From Aureibaculum marinum (GTDB lineage: Bacteria; Bacteroidota; Bacteroidia; Flavobacteriales; Flavobacteriaceae), in assembly GCF_003813905.1 (NCBI RefSeq), contig NZ_RPFJ01000007.1, forward strand, positions 1 to 64,000: a stretch of 64,000 bases of DNA, read 5' to 3'. Within the stretch, counting starts at the first letter, position 1; every line of letters starts with the position of its first letter. Below, one piece after another: positions 9,322 to 19,282 of the stretch. Below the pieces are notes generated by a model. It was not told the origin of the DNA. It worked only from the letters and a program-made list of their open reading frames with translations, and made no database searches. The position numbers and the translations under genes were made by a program.

Positions 9322-9783
9322 ATGAAAACCCTAATAAAATATAGTTCAATACTGCTGTTATTAGTTTTTTTTGTTTCATGTTCAGAAGATGATAGTAATG
9401 AAATGATTGTAGAAGTAAGCATTACAGATGCTATACTATCATTAGTAAATGAACATAGAGAAAGTAAGGGGCTCGAAAAATTAGTTAGAAATAGTACTGC
9501 TGATAATTTAGCAATAGAGCATAGTAAATATATGATTTCCGAAAACAAAATCAGTCACGACAATTTTAAAAATAGAACTGACAACCTAAAACAAATGGAA
9601 AAAGCACAAGGGATAGGTGAAAATGTGGCATATGGATACTATACCGCAAACGAAGTAGTAACTGCTTGGTTAAAAAGTTCTATTCATAAAGAGAATATTG
9701 AAGGAAATTTCACTCATACTGGAATTGCCGCAGTAAAAAACGCTAAAGGCACATATTATTTTACTCAATTATTTTATAGATAA
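9322..9783 (+). CDS. CAP (SCP/PR-1-like) domain lipoprotein
   Basis: A 153-residue protein with a lipoprotein signal: hydrophobic residues 8-17 then FFVSC, putting the lipidated Cys at position 20. The rest is a compact CAP domain: LVNEHRESKGLEKL (helix 1), LAIEHSKYMISENKISHDNF (helix 2 with the cleft His), GENVAYGY, VVTAWLKSSIHKENI and the final strand TYYFTQLFYR. Bacterial CAP proteins are extracellular and their activities are mostly unknown. The gene stands alone between a long non-coding gap and two adjacent hairpins. Confidence 0.85.
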   Translation: MKTLIKYSSILLLLVFFVSCSEDDSNEMIVEVSITDAILSLVNEHRESKGLEKLVRNSTADNLAIEHSKYMISENKISHDNFKNRTDNLKQMEKAQGIGENVAYGYYTANEVVTAWLKSSIHKENIEGNFTHTGIAAVKNAKGTYYFTQLFYR

Positions 9784-9890
9784 TATACTAAAAGTTAAAT
9801 TTTACTGTTATATAATTCAACCAAAAAAAGAAATCGACCCGCTAAATACTTATTTATAATTTTCTGATACTAATCAGAACCAAAAACCGT

Positions 9891-9927
9891 AAAAATCCCA
9901 TTTCTATATTAGAAATGGGATTTTTAC
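9891..9927 (+). terminator. Rho-independent terminator after the CAP gene
   Basis: Perfect 15-bp stem: AAAAATCCCATTTCT (9891-9905), loop ATATT, AGAAATGGGATTTTT (9911-9925), with T-run. A smaller perfect hairpin, TTCTGAT/ATCAGAA with a 4-nt loop, lies just before it at 9862-9879. The core is the same as in the hairpin at 13807-13843. Confidence 0.88.
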
Positions 9928-9971
9928 TTTTAATTCAGTTTAAGGTTGTAATATAACGGATTTCAGGGGGG

Positions 9972-9999
9972 TTGTAAGATTAAGAAATAACTACATTTG
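9972..9999 (+). promoter_or_regulatory. Candidate Bacteroidota promoter for the DUF2339 operon
   Basis: TTG at 9972-9974, 17 bp, then TACATTTG at 9992-9999. This matches the Bacteroidota consensus TTTG/TAnnTTTG. The start codon is 27 bp downstream of the -7 element. Confidence 0.6.
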
Positions 10000-10025
10000 T
10001 ATACTACAAACCTATATCAAATATT

Positions 10026-12560
10026 ATGACAGCTTTTTTATTGATACTTATTTTAGTTTTACTAATTGTTTTGAGTAATAAAACGAGTGCTAATTATACT
10101 GTTTTAAAAAGAAGCATAGACGAACTAAGCCAAAAAATTGATAATTTAAGCAAATATCAGTTTCAAGAAAAAGAAACTCAAAAAGCAAAATTTGACTCCC
10201 CTCAAAAAACCTCTATCATTAAAGAAGAAAAAGTTGAAGAAAGTAAAAAACAGATAGAAACGGAAAAAGTTACTCCTCCTACTAAGAAAGAAATTGAAGA
10301 AGTAACAGAAATAAATCTAAGCAATGCTAATTATACTTCAAAACCAATAACTAACGATTCTGAAAAAGTTCAAGAACCAATAAACGAACCTGAAGAAATT
10401 CAAAGCCCTACTCCTACCCGGAAATCTTTTTGGCAAAAGTTTAAAGAAAAAAATCCAGATTTGGAGAAATTTATTGGTGAAAACCTAATTAATAAAATTG
10501 GAATATTGATACTTGTTTTAGGTATAAGTTATTTTGTAAAATATGCTATTGATAAAAATTGGATAAATGAGCCTGCCCGAGTAGGTATAGGTATTTTAGC
10601 GGGTGCATTAATTCTAGTAATTGCTCATAAACTACGTAAAAAGTATAGTGCTTTCAGTTCTGTGTTAGTTGCAGGGTCTATAGCTATATTATATTTTACC
10701 ATTGGCATTGCTTATCATGAATATCAATTATTTAATCAAAATATAGCCTTTACCTTAATGGTTATAATTACTACTTTTAGCAGTATCATATCTATATCGT
10801 ACAACAGAATAGAATTAGCCATTCTCTCTTTAATAGGTGGTTTTGGTGTTCCTTTTATGATTAGTAGTGGTACTGGGAATTATATTGTTTTATTTACTTA
10901 CATTTTTATTCTTAATATTGGTATACTAGCAATAGCCTATTATAAAAAATGGAATTTAGTTAATATACTGGCTTTTATTTTTACTACTTTATTATTTGGC
11001 GGCTGGTTTATTAAAGAAATGGCCAGTGATCAACCACAGTATTTAGGAGCCCTGCTTTTTGCTTTTGCTTTCTATCTTATTTTCATCATTACTAATATTA
11101 TTAACAACATATCAACTAAAGGCTCTTTTTCTAAAATACAACTAGGTATATTAATCTTTAACACGTTTATATTTTATAGTATTGGTATGGTAATTTTTAA
11201 TGAATACCATACCGAATTAAAAGGATTATTTACTGTTGGATTAGGCGTTCTTAACTTTATATATGCATGGCTACTCTATAAAAAGTTTAAATTAGACAAA
11301 ATAGCTGTTTACTTATTGATTGGCCTAACTTTAACATTTATAACCTTAGCAATACCAATTCAATTTGAAGGAAATTACATTACTCTATTTTGGGCAGCAG
11401 AAGCCGTTTTATTAATGTGGTTAGCAAAAAAATCTAAAATTAAAAGTTATCGATTTGCTTCTGCAATAGTACATGTTTTAATGCTTGTTAGTTTAGCAAT
11501 GGATTGGGAACAAAAATACAATAGTGTAACTACCTTAACTATTGTTATCAATCCTATATTTGCTACTGGACTTTTTGGAATAGCCTCATTATTTTTAGTG
11601 TATTATTTATTAAAAAATGAACATGAGTCTCTACACAAATGGAAACTCACTTTTAATCCTAATGTTTATCGTAATTTAATTTTTACTGCCGGAATTTTAT
11701 TGAGTTACTTTGTTGGTTTGTTTGAAGTTTTATATCAATCTTTCTATTTTATAGATAATATTGCTTCTGCACTTTCAATTCCTGCAATTTATCATTTACT
11801 TTTTACTGCAATAGTATCATTTATTAGTTATAAAAAGAGAACTCTGATTGGCAATCAACTTGTAAATGTAATAGCCATTTTTAATATTATAGTATATCTA
11901 TTCTCTATTTCAATATTAACTTATGGAGAACATAAAGCGTATTTAGTTTCTGGAATAAACATAGAAATTGCATTTTATTTACACTACCTATCACTTGCTT
12001 TAATATGCTTCTTTGGGTATTTAATTTATATAACCAATAAACTACAACTAACTTTTCCTGTATATAAAAAAAAGGCCTTTATTTGGATTGCTGCTCTAGT
12101 TGTAATTTATATTTTTAGTAACGAAGTGATGTTACACGGTTTAAAAATTTTAAATTCACCTGTAACAGCCATAGAAGTAGAAGCGAGTGAATATTACGAT
12201 TTATACAAAGATAACCTCAACTATCTATACGATTCAATAGCTACATCAACTATAAATCAGACTAAACTAAAAATAATTAAAACAAGTTTTCCTGTATTGT
12301 GGGGTATTCTGGCTTTTATATTTTTACTAATTGGTATAAAAAAACAAATAAAAACATTGCGTATTATCGCGTTAGTTTTATTAGCAATTACCATTGTAAA
12401 ATTATTTTTATATGATATAACTAATGTTTCTGAAACTGGTAAAATTATAGCATTTATCCTATTAGGTATATTAATACTAATAATCTCTTTTGTATACCAA
12501 AAAATAAAAGTTCTAATAATTGATGATGATAAATTAAAACATGAAAATGAAGACAATTAA
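10026..12560 (+). CDS. DUF2339 domain polytopic membrane protein
   Basis: An 844-residue protein. Residues 1-17 are hydrophobic, followed by a coiled coil (about 20-50) and a long Lys/Glu-rich linker to about 140. From residue 143 (FWQKFKEKNPDLEKFIGENLINKIGILILVLG, written in two parts: FWQKFKEKNPDLEKF and IGENLINKIGILILVLG) the protein is an array of more than 20 membrane helices. This is the layout of DUF2339. The family is widespread and functionally uncharacterised. The next gene overlaps its 3' end by 20 bp and encodes the usual DUF3999-type partner, so the two probably form one envelope complex (inference). Confidence 0.8.
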   Translation: MTAFLLILILVLLIVLSNKTSANYTVLKRSIDELSQKIDNLSKYQFQEKETQKAKFDSPQKTSIIKEEKVEESKKQIETEKVTPPTKKEIEEVTEINLSNANYTSKPITNDSEKVQEPINEPEEIQSPTPTRKSFWQKFKEKNPDLEKFIGENLINKIGILILVLGISYFVKYAIDKNWINEPARVGIGILAGALILVIAHKLRKKYSAFSSVLVAGSIAILYFTIGIAYHEYQLFNQNIAFTLMVIITTFSSIISISYNRIELAILSLIGGFGVPFMISSGTGNYIVLFTYIFILNIGILAIAYYKKWNLVNILAFIFTTLLFGGWFIKEMASDQPQYLGALLFAFAFYLIFIITNIINNISTKGSFSKIQLGILIFNTFIFYSIGMVIFNEYHTELKGLFTVGLGVLNFIYAWLLYKKFKLDKIAVYLLIGLTLTFITLAIPIQFEGNYITLFWAAEAVLLMWLAKKSKIKSYRFASAIVHVLMLVSLAMDWEQKYNSVTTLTIVINPIFATGLFGIASLFLVYYLLKNEHESLHKWKLTFNPNVYRNLIFTAGILLSYFVGLFEVLYQSFYFIDNIASALSIPAIYHLLFTAIVSFISYKKRTLIGNQLVNVIAIFNIIVYLFSISILTYGEHKAYLVSGINIEIAFYLHYLSLALICFFGYLIYITNKLQLTFPVYKKKAFIWIAALVVIYIFSNEVMLHGLKILNSPVTAIEVEASEYYDLYKDNLNYLYDSIATSTINQTKLKIIKTSFPVLWGILAFIFLLIGIKKQIKTLRIIALVLLAITIVKLFLYDITNVSETGKIIAFILLGILILIISFVYQKIKVLIIDDDKLKHENEDN

Positions 12561-13776
12561 TTTTATTCTATTGCTATTATTTTCAACGTTTGTTACTGCC
12601 CAACAATATGTAATGGGTACATTAAGCAACGTGAATAATGATGGGTTATATGAAATAAGAATACCGAATGAAATACGTTCTTTTTCTAATAGAAATTTAA
12701 GTAATTTTAGAATTGTAGATGATTCTGATAATGAGATTCCTTATTTTATTCGTCATAAAGACGAGACTATTACAATCAATAAATTTGAAAAATTTGAAAT
12801 TATTACAAAACAAATAGTTAAAGATTCTATTTCTGTTTATGTGATAAAATCTCCTTATAAAACACTAAACCAACTGGTTCTTGAAATTGCGAATTACAAT
12901 GGCTCCAAAAATTATAAACTATTAGGAAGCAACAATCAAAAAGAATGGTTTGGAATTGTAAACAGTTCAAGTTTATCAGAATTACAACATCCTAACAAAA
13001 CTTCTATTTTTAAAAGAATTTCTTTTCCTAAGTGTACGTACAGTTATTTAAAAATTATTTTTAATAACACCAATTCATTGCCAATAAACATATTAAACAT
13101 AGGAAATTCTAAAAATAGTTATAGAAATGAACCGCTACAAGAAGTTAAATATACTTCAAAGGTGATTACAGAAATTTCAGATAAAAAAATTACAAAAGTT
13201 CATTTTGACTTTAAAAATAAAGAAATTATCAATCAGGTTTTCTTTAAAATAACTAAACCTGAACTTTACAATAGACGTGCTAAAATTTATAAAATAGACA
13301 CTAGAGAAGTAAAAGGAAAAAAGGAAAATTATAAACAGTATATTACTCAATTTTACTTAAATTCAAATAGCACAAATAGCTTTAAAATACCCGAATTACA
13401 TGAAAATAATGTTTATATAGAAATTGAGAATAAAGATAATAGTCCTTTAACAATTAAAGATGTACTTTTTTACCAAAACCCATTATACATTGTAGTTCCT
13501 TTAAAGGCCAATAAAACGTATACTGTAAAAACAGGAATCAAAAGTTTAAAAGCACCGCAATACGATCTTTCTTTTTTTAAAAATGAAATTTCAAATACAT
13601 TACCAAGAGTCGATATAGAACATATAGAAATTAAAAATATGCCTACTACCCCTTCTAAAATAGCAACTGATTTTTGGAAAAAACCTTGGTTTATGTGGCT
13701 TTGTATTGCTATTGCTGGAATAGTTATATTCTATTTTACAATAAGTCTAGTAAAAGATTTAAGAAAAGACAATTAA
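12541..13776 (+). CDS. DUF3999-type secreted/membrane-anchored protein
   Basis: A 411-residue protein with a signal peptide (residues 1-20, ending TFVTAQQ), a beta-rich exposed part of about 350 residues, and a C-terminal membrane helix (about 382-403, WFMWLCIAIAGIVIFYFTI) followed by basic residues. This is a single-pass topology with a large periplasmic domain. Proteins of this type commonly follow DUF2339 genes. The start overlaps the DUF2339 gene by 20 bp; ATG at 12541 and ATG at 12547 are both possible. Function unknown. Confidence 0.65.
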   Translation: MKMKTINFILLLLFSTFVTAQQYVMGTLSNVNNDGLYEIRIPNEIRSFSNRNLSNFRIVDDSDNEIPYFIRHKDETITINKFEKFEIITKQIVKDSISVYVIKSPYKTLNQLVLEIANYNGSKNYKLLGSNNQKEWFGIVNSSSLSELQHPNKTSIFKRISFPKCTYSYLKIIFNNTNSLPINILNIGNSKNSYRNEPLQEVKYTSKVITEISDKKITKVHFDFKNKEIINQVFFKITKPELYNRRAKIYKIDTREVKGKKENYKQYITQFYLNSNSTNSFKIPELHENNVYIEIENKDNSPLTIKDVLFYQNPLYIVVPLKANKTYTVKTGIKSLKAPQYDLSFFKNEISNTLPRVDIEHIEIKNMPTTPSKIATDFWKKPWFMWLCIAIAGIVIFYFTISLVKDLRKDN

Positions 13777-13806
13777 TGTTTTACACTTTTTTCAATAAAT
13801 TTTATA

Positions 13807-13843
13807 AAAAAATCCCATTTCAAATATTGAAATGGGATTTTTT
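13807..13843. terminator. Bidirectional terminator between DUF3999 and dnaK
   Basis: A 17-bp stem (13807-13823 and 13827-13843, 3-nt loop) with A-run on one side and T-run on the other, so it can stop transcription from both convergent genes. The core ATCCCATTTC/GAAATGGGAT is identical to the hairpin at 9891-9925. Confidence 0.88.
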
Positions 13844-13868
13844 AATTTATTAGATTACCAATACTTGG

Positions 13869-15788
13869 TTAATCTTCTTTTACTTCTTCAAAATCAACAT
13901 CTTGTACATCATCACCTTCAGCAGTTGAACCTTCAGCTCCAGCAGCATCTCCTGCACCTGCAGTAGCTCCACCGGCCTGTCCTTCTTGTTGAGCTTTATA
14001 CATTTCTTCAGAAGCAGCTTTCCAAGCTTCATTTATCGTTTCCATGGCAGCATCTATTTGTGCCAAATCTTTAGATTCATGTGCTTTTTTCAATTCTGCT
14101 AAAGCAGACTCAATTGGTTCTTTTTTATCTGCAGATAATTTATCTCCAAACTCTTTCAATTGTTTTTCAGTTTGGAAAATCATTGCATCAGCACCATTGA
14201 TTTTTTCTGCAGCTTCTTTAGCTTTTTTATCAGCTTCAGCATTAGCCTCAGCATCTGCTTTCATCTTTTTAATTTCTTCTTCTGATAATCCTGAAGAAGC
14301 TTCGATACGAATATTATGCTCTTTACCTGTACCTTTATCTTTAGCAGATACATTAATAATACCATTGGCATCAATATCAAAAGTTACTTCAATTTGAGGT
14401 ACTCCTCTAGGTGCAGGTGGAATTCCATCTAAGTGAAAACGACCAATAGTTTTGTTATCACCAGCCATAGCACGTTCACCTTGCAACACATGAATTTCTA
14501 CTGATGGTTGATTGTCTACCGCAGTTGAAAATACTTGTGATTTTTTAGTTGGTATTGTTGTATTGGCCTCAATTAATTTAGTCATTACATTACCCATAGT
14601 TTCAATACCTAAAGACAATGGAGTAACATCTAATAACAATACATCTTTTACATCACCTGTTAATACTCCACCTTGAATTGCAGCACCAACCGCAACTACT
14701 TCATCAGGGTTTACCCCTTTATGTGGATCTTTGCCAAAGAATTTTTTTACTTCTTCTTGAATTTTTGGAATACGAGTTGATCCACCTACTAAAATTACCT
14801 CATCAACATCTGAAGTACTAAGATCTGCATCTTTTAAAGCTGCTTTTACAGGCTCCATAGAACGTTTTACTAGACTGTCTGATAATTTTTCAAACTGTGC
14901 TCTAGTTAATGTTTTTACTAAGTGTTTAGGACCACTTGCAGTAGCCGTTACATATGGTAAATTAATTTCAGTTTGTGTACTAGATGACAACTCAATTTTC
15001 GCTTTTTCTGCAGCTTCTCTTAAACGTTGTAAAGCCATTGGATCTTTTCTAAGATCTATATCTTCCTCTTTTTTAAAGTCATCTGCTAACCAATCAATAA
15101 TAACTTGATCAAAATCATCACCACCTAAATGTGTATCACCATGTGTAGACAATACTTCAAAAACGCCATCTCCAATTTCTAGAATTGAGATATCAAAAGT
15201 ACCACCACCTAAATCATATACTGCAATTTTTTTATCTTGACCTGATTTGTCTAAACCATAAGCTAAAGCAGCAGCGGTTGGCTCATTAATTATACGACTT
15301 ACTTTTAAACCTGCAATCTCACCTGCCTCTTTCGTAGCTTGACGTTGTGCATCATTAAAATAAGCAGGAACTGTAACAACTGCTTCTTTTACCTCTTGAC
15401 CTAAGTAATCTTCAGCCGTTTTTTTCATTTTTTGTAATACCATGGCAGATATTTCTTGTGGCGTATAAAGTCTGCCATCAATATCAACTCTTGGGGTATC
15501 GTTATCTCCTTTAACCACTTTATAAGATACTCTTTCTGCTTCTTCTTTAGATTCAGAATATTTGTTACCCATAAAACGCTTAATAGAGTAAATTGTTTTT
15601 GCAGGATTAGTTACTGCTTGTCTTTTAGCAGGGTCACCAACTTTACGTTCGCCACCTTCAACAAATGCTACTATAGAAGGTGTTGTTCTTTTACCTTCTG
15701 CATTAGGGATAACAACGGGCTCATTCCCTTCCATCACAGAAACACATGAGTTGGTTGTTCCTAAATCTATTCCTATAATTTTACTCAT
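13869..15788 (-). CDS. dnaK: Molecular chaperone DnaK (Hsp70)
   Basis: A 639-residue, full-length Hsp70. It opens [20 protein letters not shown] (phosphate loop 1), has [15 protein letters not shown] and the ATPase signature [13 protein letters not shown], then [14 protein letters not shown], the linker [15 protein letters not shown] and the substrate domain. A Gly/Ala-rich tail ends with [14 protein letters not shown], close to the conserved EEVD-like DnaK end. It folds and refolds cytosolic proteins with DnaJ and GrpE, which are not in this window. No TAnnTTTG element was found upstream; instead a TGNCA-N3-TGNCA motif lies 112-124 bp before the start, shared with htpG. Confidence 0.98.
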   Translation of the reverse strand: MSKIIGIDLGTTNSCVSVMEGNEPVVIPNAEGKRTTPSIVAFVEGGERKVGDPAKRQAVTNPAKTIYSIKRFMGNKYSESKEEAERVSYKVVKGDNDTPRVDIDGRLYTPQEISAMVLQKMKKTAEDYLGQEVKEAVVTVPAYFNDAQRQATKEAGEIAGLKVSRIINEPTAAALAYGLDKSGQDKKIAVYDLGGGTFDISILEIGDGVFEVLSTHGDTHLGGDDFDQVIIDWLADDFKKEEDIDLRKDPMALQRLREAAEKAKIELSSSTQTEINLPYVTATASGPKHLVKTLTRAQFEKLSDSLVKRSMEPVKAALKDADLSTSDVDEVILVGGSTRIPKIQEEVKKFFGKDPHKGVNPDEVVAVGAAIQGGVLTGDVKDVLLLDVTPLSLGIETMGNVMTKLIEANTTIPTKKSQVFSTAVDNQPSVEIHVLQGERAMAGDNKTIGRFHLDGIPPAPRGVPQIEVTFDIDANGIINVSAKDKGTGKEHNIRIEASSGLSEEEIKKMKADAEANAEADKKAKEAAEKINGADAMIFQTEKQLKEFGDKLSADKKEPIESALAELKKAHESKDLAQIDAAMETINEAWKAASEEMYKAQQEGQAGGATAGAGDAAGAEGSTAEGDDVQDVDFEEVKED

Positions 15789-15899
15789 AATATATGTATT
15801 AAATTTTTAGATTATAATTTTTGATTACTGATTCTTAATAGTCAATCATTATGCCAACGAAGATATTTTAAGATTTTGACAGTATTTTTTTTACATTAA

Positions 15900-15912
15900 T
15901 GACAGAGTGGCA
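15900..15912 (-). promoter_or_regulatory. Candidate heat-shock element upstream of dnaK
   Basis: TGACAGAGTGGCA on the plus strand (TGCCACTCTGTCA in the dnaK sense). The form TGNCA-N3-TGNCA is also found upstream of htpG at 49878-49890. In gene sense both are followed by TT, two bases, TG. A further TGTCA half-site lies at 15877-15881. Heat-shock function is inferred from the two target genes. Confidence 0.45.
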
Positions 15913-16033
15913 GATTTAAAATCTAAAAAAGTAAACTTTTACGCTTTTTCATACAGTTAAACTGATAACATTTTCTTTTTACATCATATTTTTTTAACTT
16001 TTTCATCAGTTAGTACCATTCATTTCTTTTGTC

Positions 16034-16041
16034 TATTTTTG
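16034..16041 (+). promoter_or_regulatory. Candidate -7 element for the serine dehydratase gene
   Basis: TATTTTTG fits TAnnTTTG and lies 25 bp before the ATG. No convincing -33 TTTG at the expected distance. Confidence 0.35.
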
Positions 16042-16066
16042 ATTATTCAAACACTAACTATACTCT

Positions 16067-17491
16067 ATGGAATGTATTTCTGTTTTTGATATGCTTAAAA
16101 TCGGTGTGGGCCCGTCTAGTTCTCATACTTTAGGCCCCTGGAGGGCTGCTGAACGTTGGATTAAAGAATTAAAGACCTCTAAAAAATTTGACAAAGTTCA
16201 AAAAATAACTGTTGATTTATATGGTTCTTTATCTCTGACAGGTAAAGGACATGCTACTGATTATGCTGTACTTTTAGGTTTAAGTGGTGCTGATCCTGAA
16301 TTGATACCTATTGAAAGTATAGAAAATACTATTGTTTCTATAAAAAACAGTAAAACAATACTCTTTAATAATGAAAAACCACTCCCATTTAATCCTGATA
16401 CCGATATTATTTTTAATAAAAAATTTTTACCGTACCATGCCAATGGAATAACATTTACAGCCTTTGTTAATGGTAAAAAAATTCGCTCTACTCTTTACTC
16501 AATTGGTGGTGGTTTTGTAGTAAAAGAAGAACGAAAAAACTCTAAAAAAAACAAGCAAATATTTCTAAATACGTTTCCTTATCCAATTCGATTAGCCACA
16601 GAATTATTAACCTATTGTAAAGATTTGAACTTACCCATTTCTGCAGTAGTTCTAGAAAACGAAAAATCTATTAAACCGTTAGAAAAAATAGACTATGAGT
16701 TTCATCGTATTTGGAATACGATGTTAGAATGTATGTATATAGGCTGTCATACTGATGGAAATTTACCTGGCGGATTAAATGTTCGTAGACGAGCTTTTGA
16801 TATTCATAAAACTTTAATTGGTACAACCCCTTACAAAACACCACAAGAATGGTTAGTTGCCATTAGAAAAACAGAAGTTAAATTTAGACAAATACTAAAA
16901 TGGGTTAGTTGCTTTGCTTTAAGTGTTAATGAGGTAAATGCCTCTTTAGGCAGAGTGGTAACTGCTCCTACCAATGGTAGTGCAGGTGTAATACCTGCTG
17001 TATTAATGTATTACATGGTAATAGAAAATCACAATGCTGATTTTGAACATATTAAAAAATTTTTATTGGTAGCAGGTGAAATAGGAAGTATCTTTAAAAA
17101 AGGGGCTACCATTTCTGCAGCTATGGGTGGCTGTCAAGCAGAAATTGGCGTGTCATCTGCAATGGCAGCTGGTGCATTAACAGAGTTATTAGGTGGCACC
17201 CCTGATCAGGTATTAATTGCTGCAGAAATTGCTATGGAACATCATTTAGGATTAACTTGCGATCCTATTGGTGGTTTAGTTCAAGTACCTTGTATAGAAC
17301 GAAATTCTATGGGAGCCATTAAAGCAATTCATGCTGCAGAATTAGCTTTAGATACAGATCCTAAAAATGTAAAAGTACCTTTAGACAAAGTGGTAAATAC
17401 TATGTGGGAAACAGCAAAGGACATGAATACAAAATATAAAGAAACTTCTACTGGAGGTTTAGCTGTTAATGTAGCGTTGTCAGATTGTTAA
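16067..17491 (+). CDS. sdaA: L-serine ammonia-lyase (single-chain, iron-sulfur)
   Basis: A 474-residue protein with the beta domain (residues 1-150, opening [20 protein letters not shown]) fused to the catalytic alpha domain (from about 185). The alpha domain carries [14 protein letters not shown] and the three Cys expected to bind the [4Fe-4S] cluster, in [16 protein letters not shown] and VPCIERN. It deaminates L-serine to pyruvate and ammonia in the cytosol. The length agrees with the single-chain type. It is transcribed divergently from dnaK with a 278-bp gap and no gene partner follows closely. Confidence 0.95.
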   Translation: MECISVFDMLKIGVGPSSSHTLGPWRAAERWIKELKTSKKFDKVQKITVDLYGSLSLTGKGHATDYAVLLGLSGADPELIPIESIENTIVSIKNSKTILFNNEKPLPFNPDTDIIFNKKFLPYHANGITFTAFVNGKKIRSTLYSIGGGFVVKEERKNSKKNKQIFLNTFPYPIRLATELLTYCKDLNLPISAVVLENEKSIKPLEKIDYEFHRIWNTMLECMYIGCHTDGNLPGGLNVRRRAFDIHKTLIGTTPYKTPQEWLVAIRKTEVKFRQILKWVSCFALSVNEVNASLGRVVTAPTNGSAGVIPAVLMYYMVIENHNADFEHIKKFLLVAGEIGSIFKKGATISAAMGGCQAEIGVSSAMAAGALTELLGGTPDQVLIAAEIAMEHHLGLTCDPIGGLVQVPCIERNSMGAIKAIHAAELALDTDPKNVKVPLDKVVNTMWETAKDMNTKYKETSTGGLAVNVALSDC

Positions 17492-17599
17492 TTAAATTTA
17501 TATTCAAACTGTCAAAGTAACAGCTTTTATCATCTAAATTTTACATTAAAAAGTTTCATGTAATAGAAAAATCTACAACAAGTTTTATTATTCTTATAG

Positions 17600-17607
17600 T
17601 AAATTTG
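17600..17607 (+). promoter_or_regulatory. Candidate -7 element for the GHL10 gene
   Basis: TAAATTTG, 41 bp before the start codon. No clear -33 partner. Confidence 0.3.
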
Positions 17608-17648
17608 TAATCAATATTAAAATCAACAAAGCAATCAATTTAATTCTC

Positions 17649-19163
17649 ATGTACAAAAAAATAACTTTAACTCTAATATTATTTTTTGCAACTCATTTTA
17701 TTTTTTCGCAACAAATCAATCACGAATTTAGAGGTGTTTGGATAGCAACAGTCAACAATATTGATTGGCCAAGTAAAAAAAATCTAGATCCAATTAAACA
17801 AAAAAACGAACTTATTGATCTTTTAAATACGTTTAAAGAGTTAAACTTTAATGCAATTATTTTTCAAATTCGTCCTGCTGCTGATGCTTTTTACAATTCT
17901 AATTACGAACCTTGGTCGTCTTATCTAACTGATAGTATTAACAGCCCTCCTACTCCATACTACGACCCTTTAGCCTTTGCTATTGAAGAAACACATAAAC
18001 GAGGAATGGAATTTCATGCTTGGTTAAATCCATATCGCGTTCTAATTGATTACAAAAAAACGACAACTACTCCATTAGCTTTAATAGAAGAAAAACCTGA
18101 ATGGTTTATAAATTACGGAAACACCACATATTTTAATCCAGGTGTACCAGAAGTGCGAGCATACACGAATAAAATAGTGGCAGATATTGTTCAAAATTAC
18201 GATATAGATGCTATTCATTTTGATGATTATTTTTATCCTTATAAAATTGCAAATGAATCTTTTCCCGATGCTGATGCTTTTAAAAAATATGGAGGACAAT
18301 TTTATCCAAATCAATTAGACAACTGGCGTAGAAACAATGTTAACACAATTATTAAAGAACTACACAACACTATAAAATCAATAAAACCTTGGGTACAATT
18401 TGGTATTAGTCCTTTTGGGGTTTGGAGAAATAAAAGTGATGATCCTGCTGGTTCTAATACCGATGCTGGTCAAACCAATTATGATCATTTATATGCTGAT
18501 GTGTTATTATGGCTTAAAAATGGATGGCTAGATTATATACTACCTCAAATTTATTGGCAAATTGGACATGATAAAGCTGATTATAAAACCATAGCAGAAT
18601 GGTGGATAAAAAATAATTACAACACCAACTTATACATTGGTCAAGCCATGTATCGATTAGGCGGCAAGACAGATGAAGCTTGGAAACAGCAAAACAAAAC
18701 AGAAATTGAAAAACAACTAGATTTAAATAAATCCTTGTCGACCATAAAAGGCTCTACTTATTTTAGTGCGAAAAGCTTTCTTAAAAACACTTTTAATATT
18801 AATAAAATTTTAAAAGAGAATTATTACCAATACCCTACCTTACCACCACCAACAAATCATACTAAAAAATTTATACCAGAATCGGTTTCAAATATAAAAC
18901 TAACTAAAATTAAAGGTCGCATTTATCAATTATCATGGAAAGCCATGCCTGAAAACGAAGAAAAAAAAGCTGTAAAATTTTTAATCTACAAATTTGATAG
19001 AAATGAAAATATAGACCTTAATAATTCTTCAAAAATAATAGGTTTAACAGGTCTATCTCACATAAACATTAACAAACGTGACTTTAGAAAAAGAACCACT
19101 TTTATTGTTATTCCTGTTAGCAGAAATAACAATATTGGTGAAGCAGAAATTTATGTGAAGTAA
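17649..19163 (+). CDS. Secreted family 10-like glycosidase (GHL10/DUF187, YngK-like)
   Basis: A 504-residue protein with a signal peptide (residues 1-21, ending FIFSQQ). It then starts at once with the GHL10 signature HEFRGVWIATVNNIDWPS, followed by NFNAIIFQIRPAADAFY, GMEFHAWLNPYRV, IDAIHFDDYFYPY and LDYILPQIYWQIGH, strands of a TIM barrel with Asp/Glu at strand ends. The C-terminal 90 residues resemble a fibronectin-like beta domain. Family members are linked to glycan or peptidoglycan breakdown, but the substrate is not established. A strong terminator follows 11 bp after the stop. Confidence 0.82.
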   Translation: MYKKITLTLILFFATHFIFSQQINHEFRGVWIATVNNIDWPSKKNLDPIKQKNELIDLLNTFKELNFNAIIFQIRPAADAFYNSNYEPWSSYLTDSINSPPTPYYDPLAFAIEETHKRGMEFHAWLNPYRVLIDYKKTTTTPLALIEEKPEWFINYGNTTYFNPGVPEVRAYTNKIVADIVQNYDIDAIHFDDYFYPYKIANESFPDADAFKKYGGQFYPNQLDNWRRNNVNTIIKELHNTIKSIKPWVQFGISPFGVWRNKSDDPAGSNTDAGQTNYDHLYADVLLWLKNGWLDYILPQIYWQIGHDKADYKTIAEWWIKNNYNTNLYIGQAMYRLGGKTDEAWKQQNKTEIEKQLDLNKSLSTIKGSTYFSAKSFLKNTFNINKILKENYYQYPTLPPPTNHTKKFIPESVSNIKLTKIKGRIYQLSWKAMPENEEKKAVKFLIYKFDRNENIDLNNSSKIIGLTGLSHININKRDFRKRTTFIVIPVSRNNNIGEAEIYVK

Positions 19164-19173
19164 TATTATACTA

Positions 19174-19210
19174 TAAAAAAACTCCTCCTTTTTAAGGGGG
19201 AGTTTTTTTG
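19174..19210 (+). terminator. Rho-independent terminator after the GHL10 gene
   Basis: Stem of about 17 bp including one G-T pair; core ACTCCTCCTT (19181-19190), loop TTT, AAGGGGGAGT (19194-19203), flanked by A6 and T7, so it can also act on the convergent yaaA side. Confidence 0.88.
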
Positions 19211-19282
19211 GTAAGATTGTATATCAAGAAAAATACCTATTTAATAAAAACATTTCTCTTATTTAGAATTAATACCGTTGTA

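Noticed and set aside
14044-15749. Plus-strand frames opposite dnaK
   Set aside because: Composition (Ser/Phe/Cys-rich) follows from antisense of a highly expressed gene; dnaK is unmistakable on the other strand.
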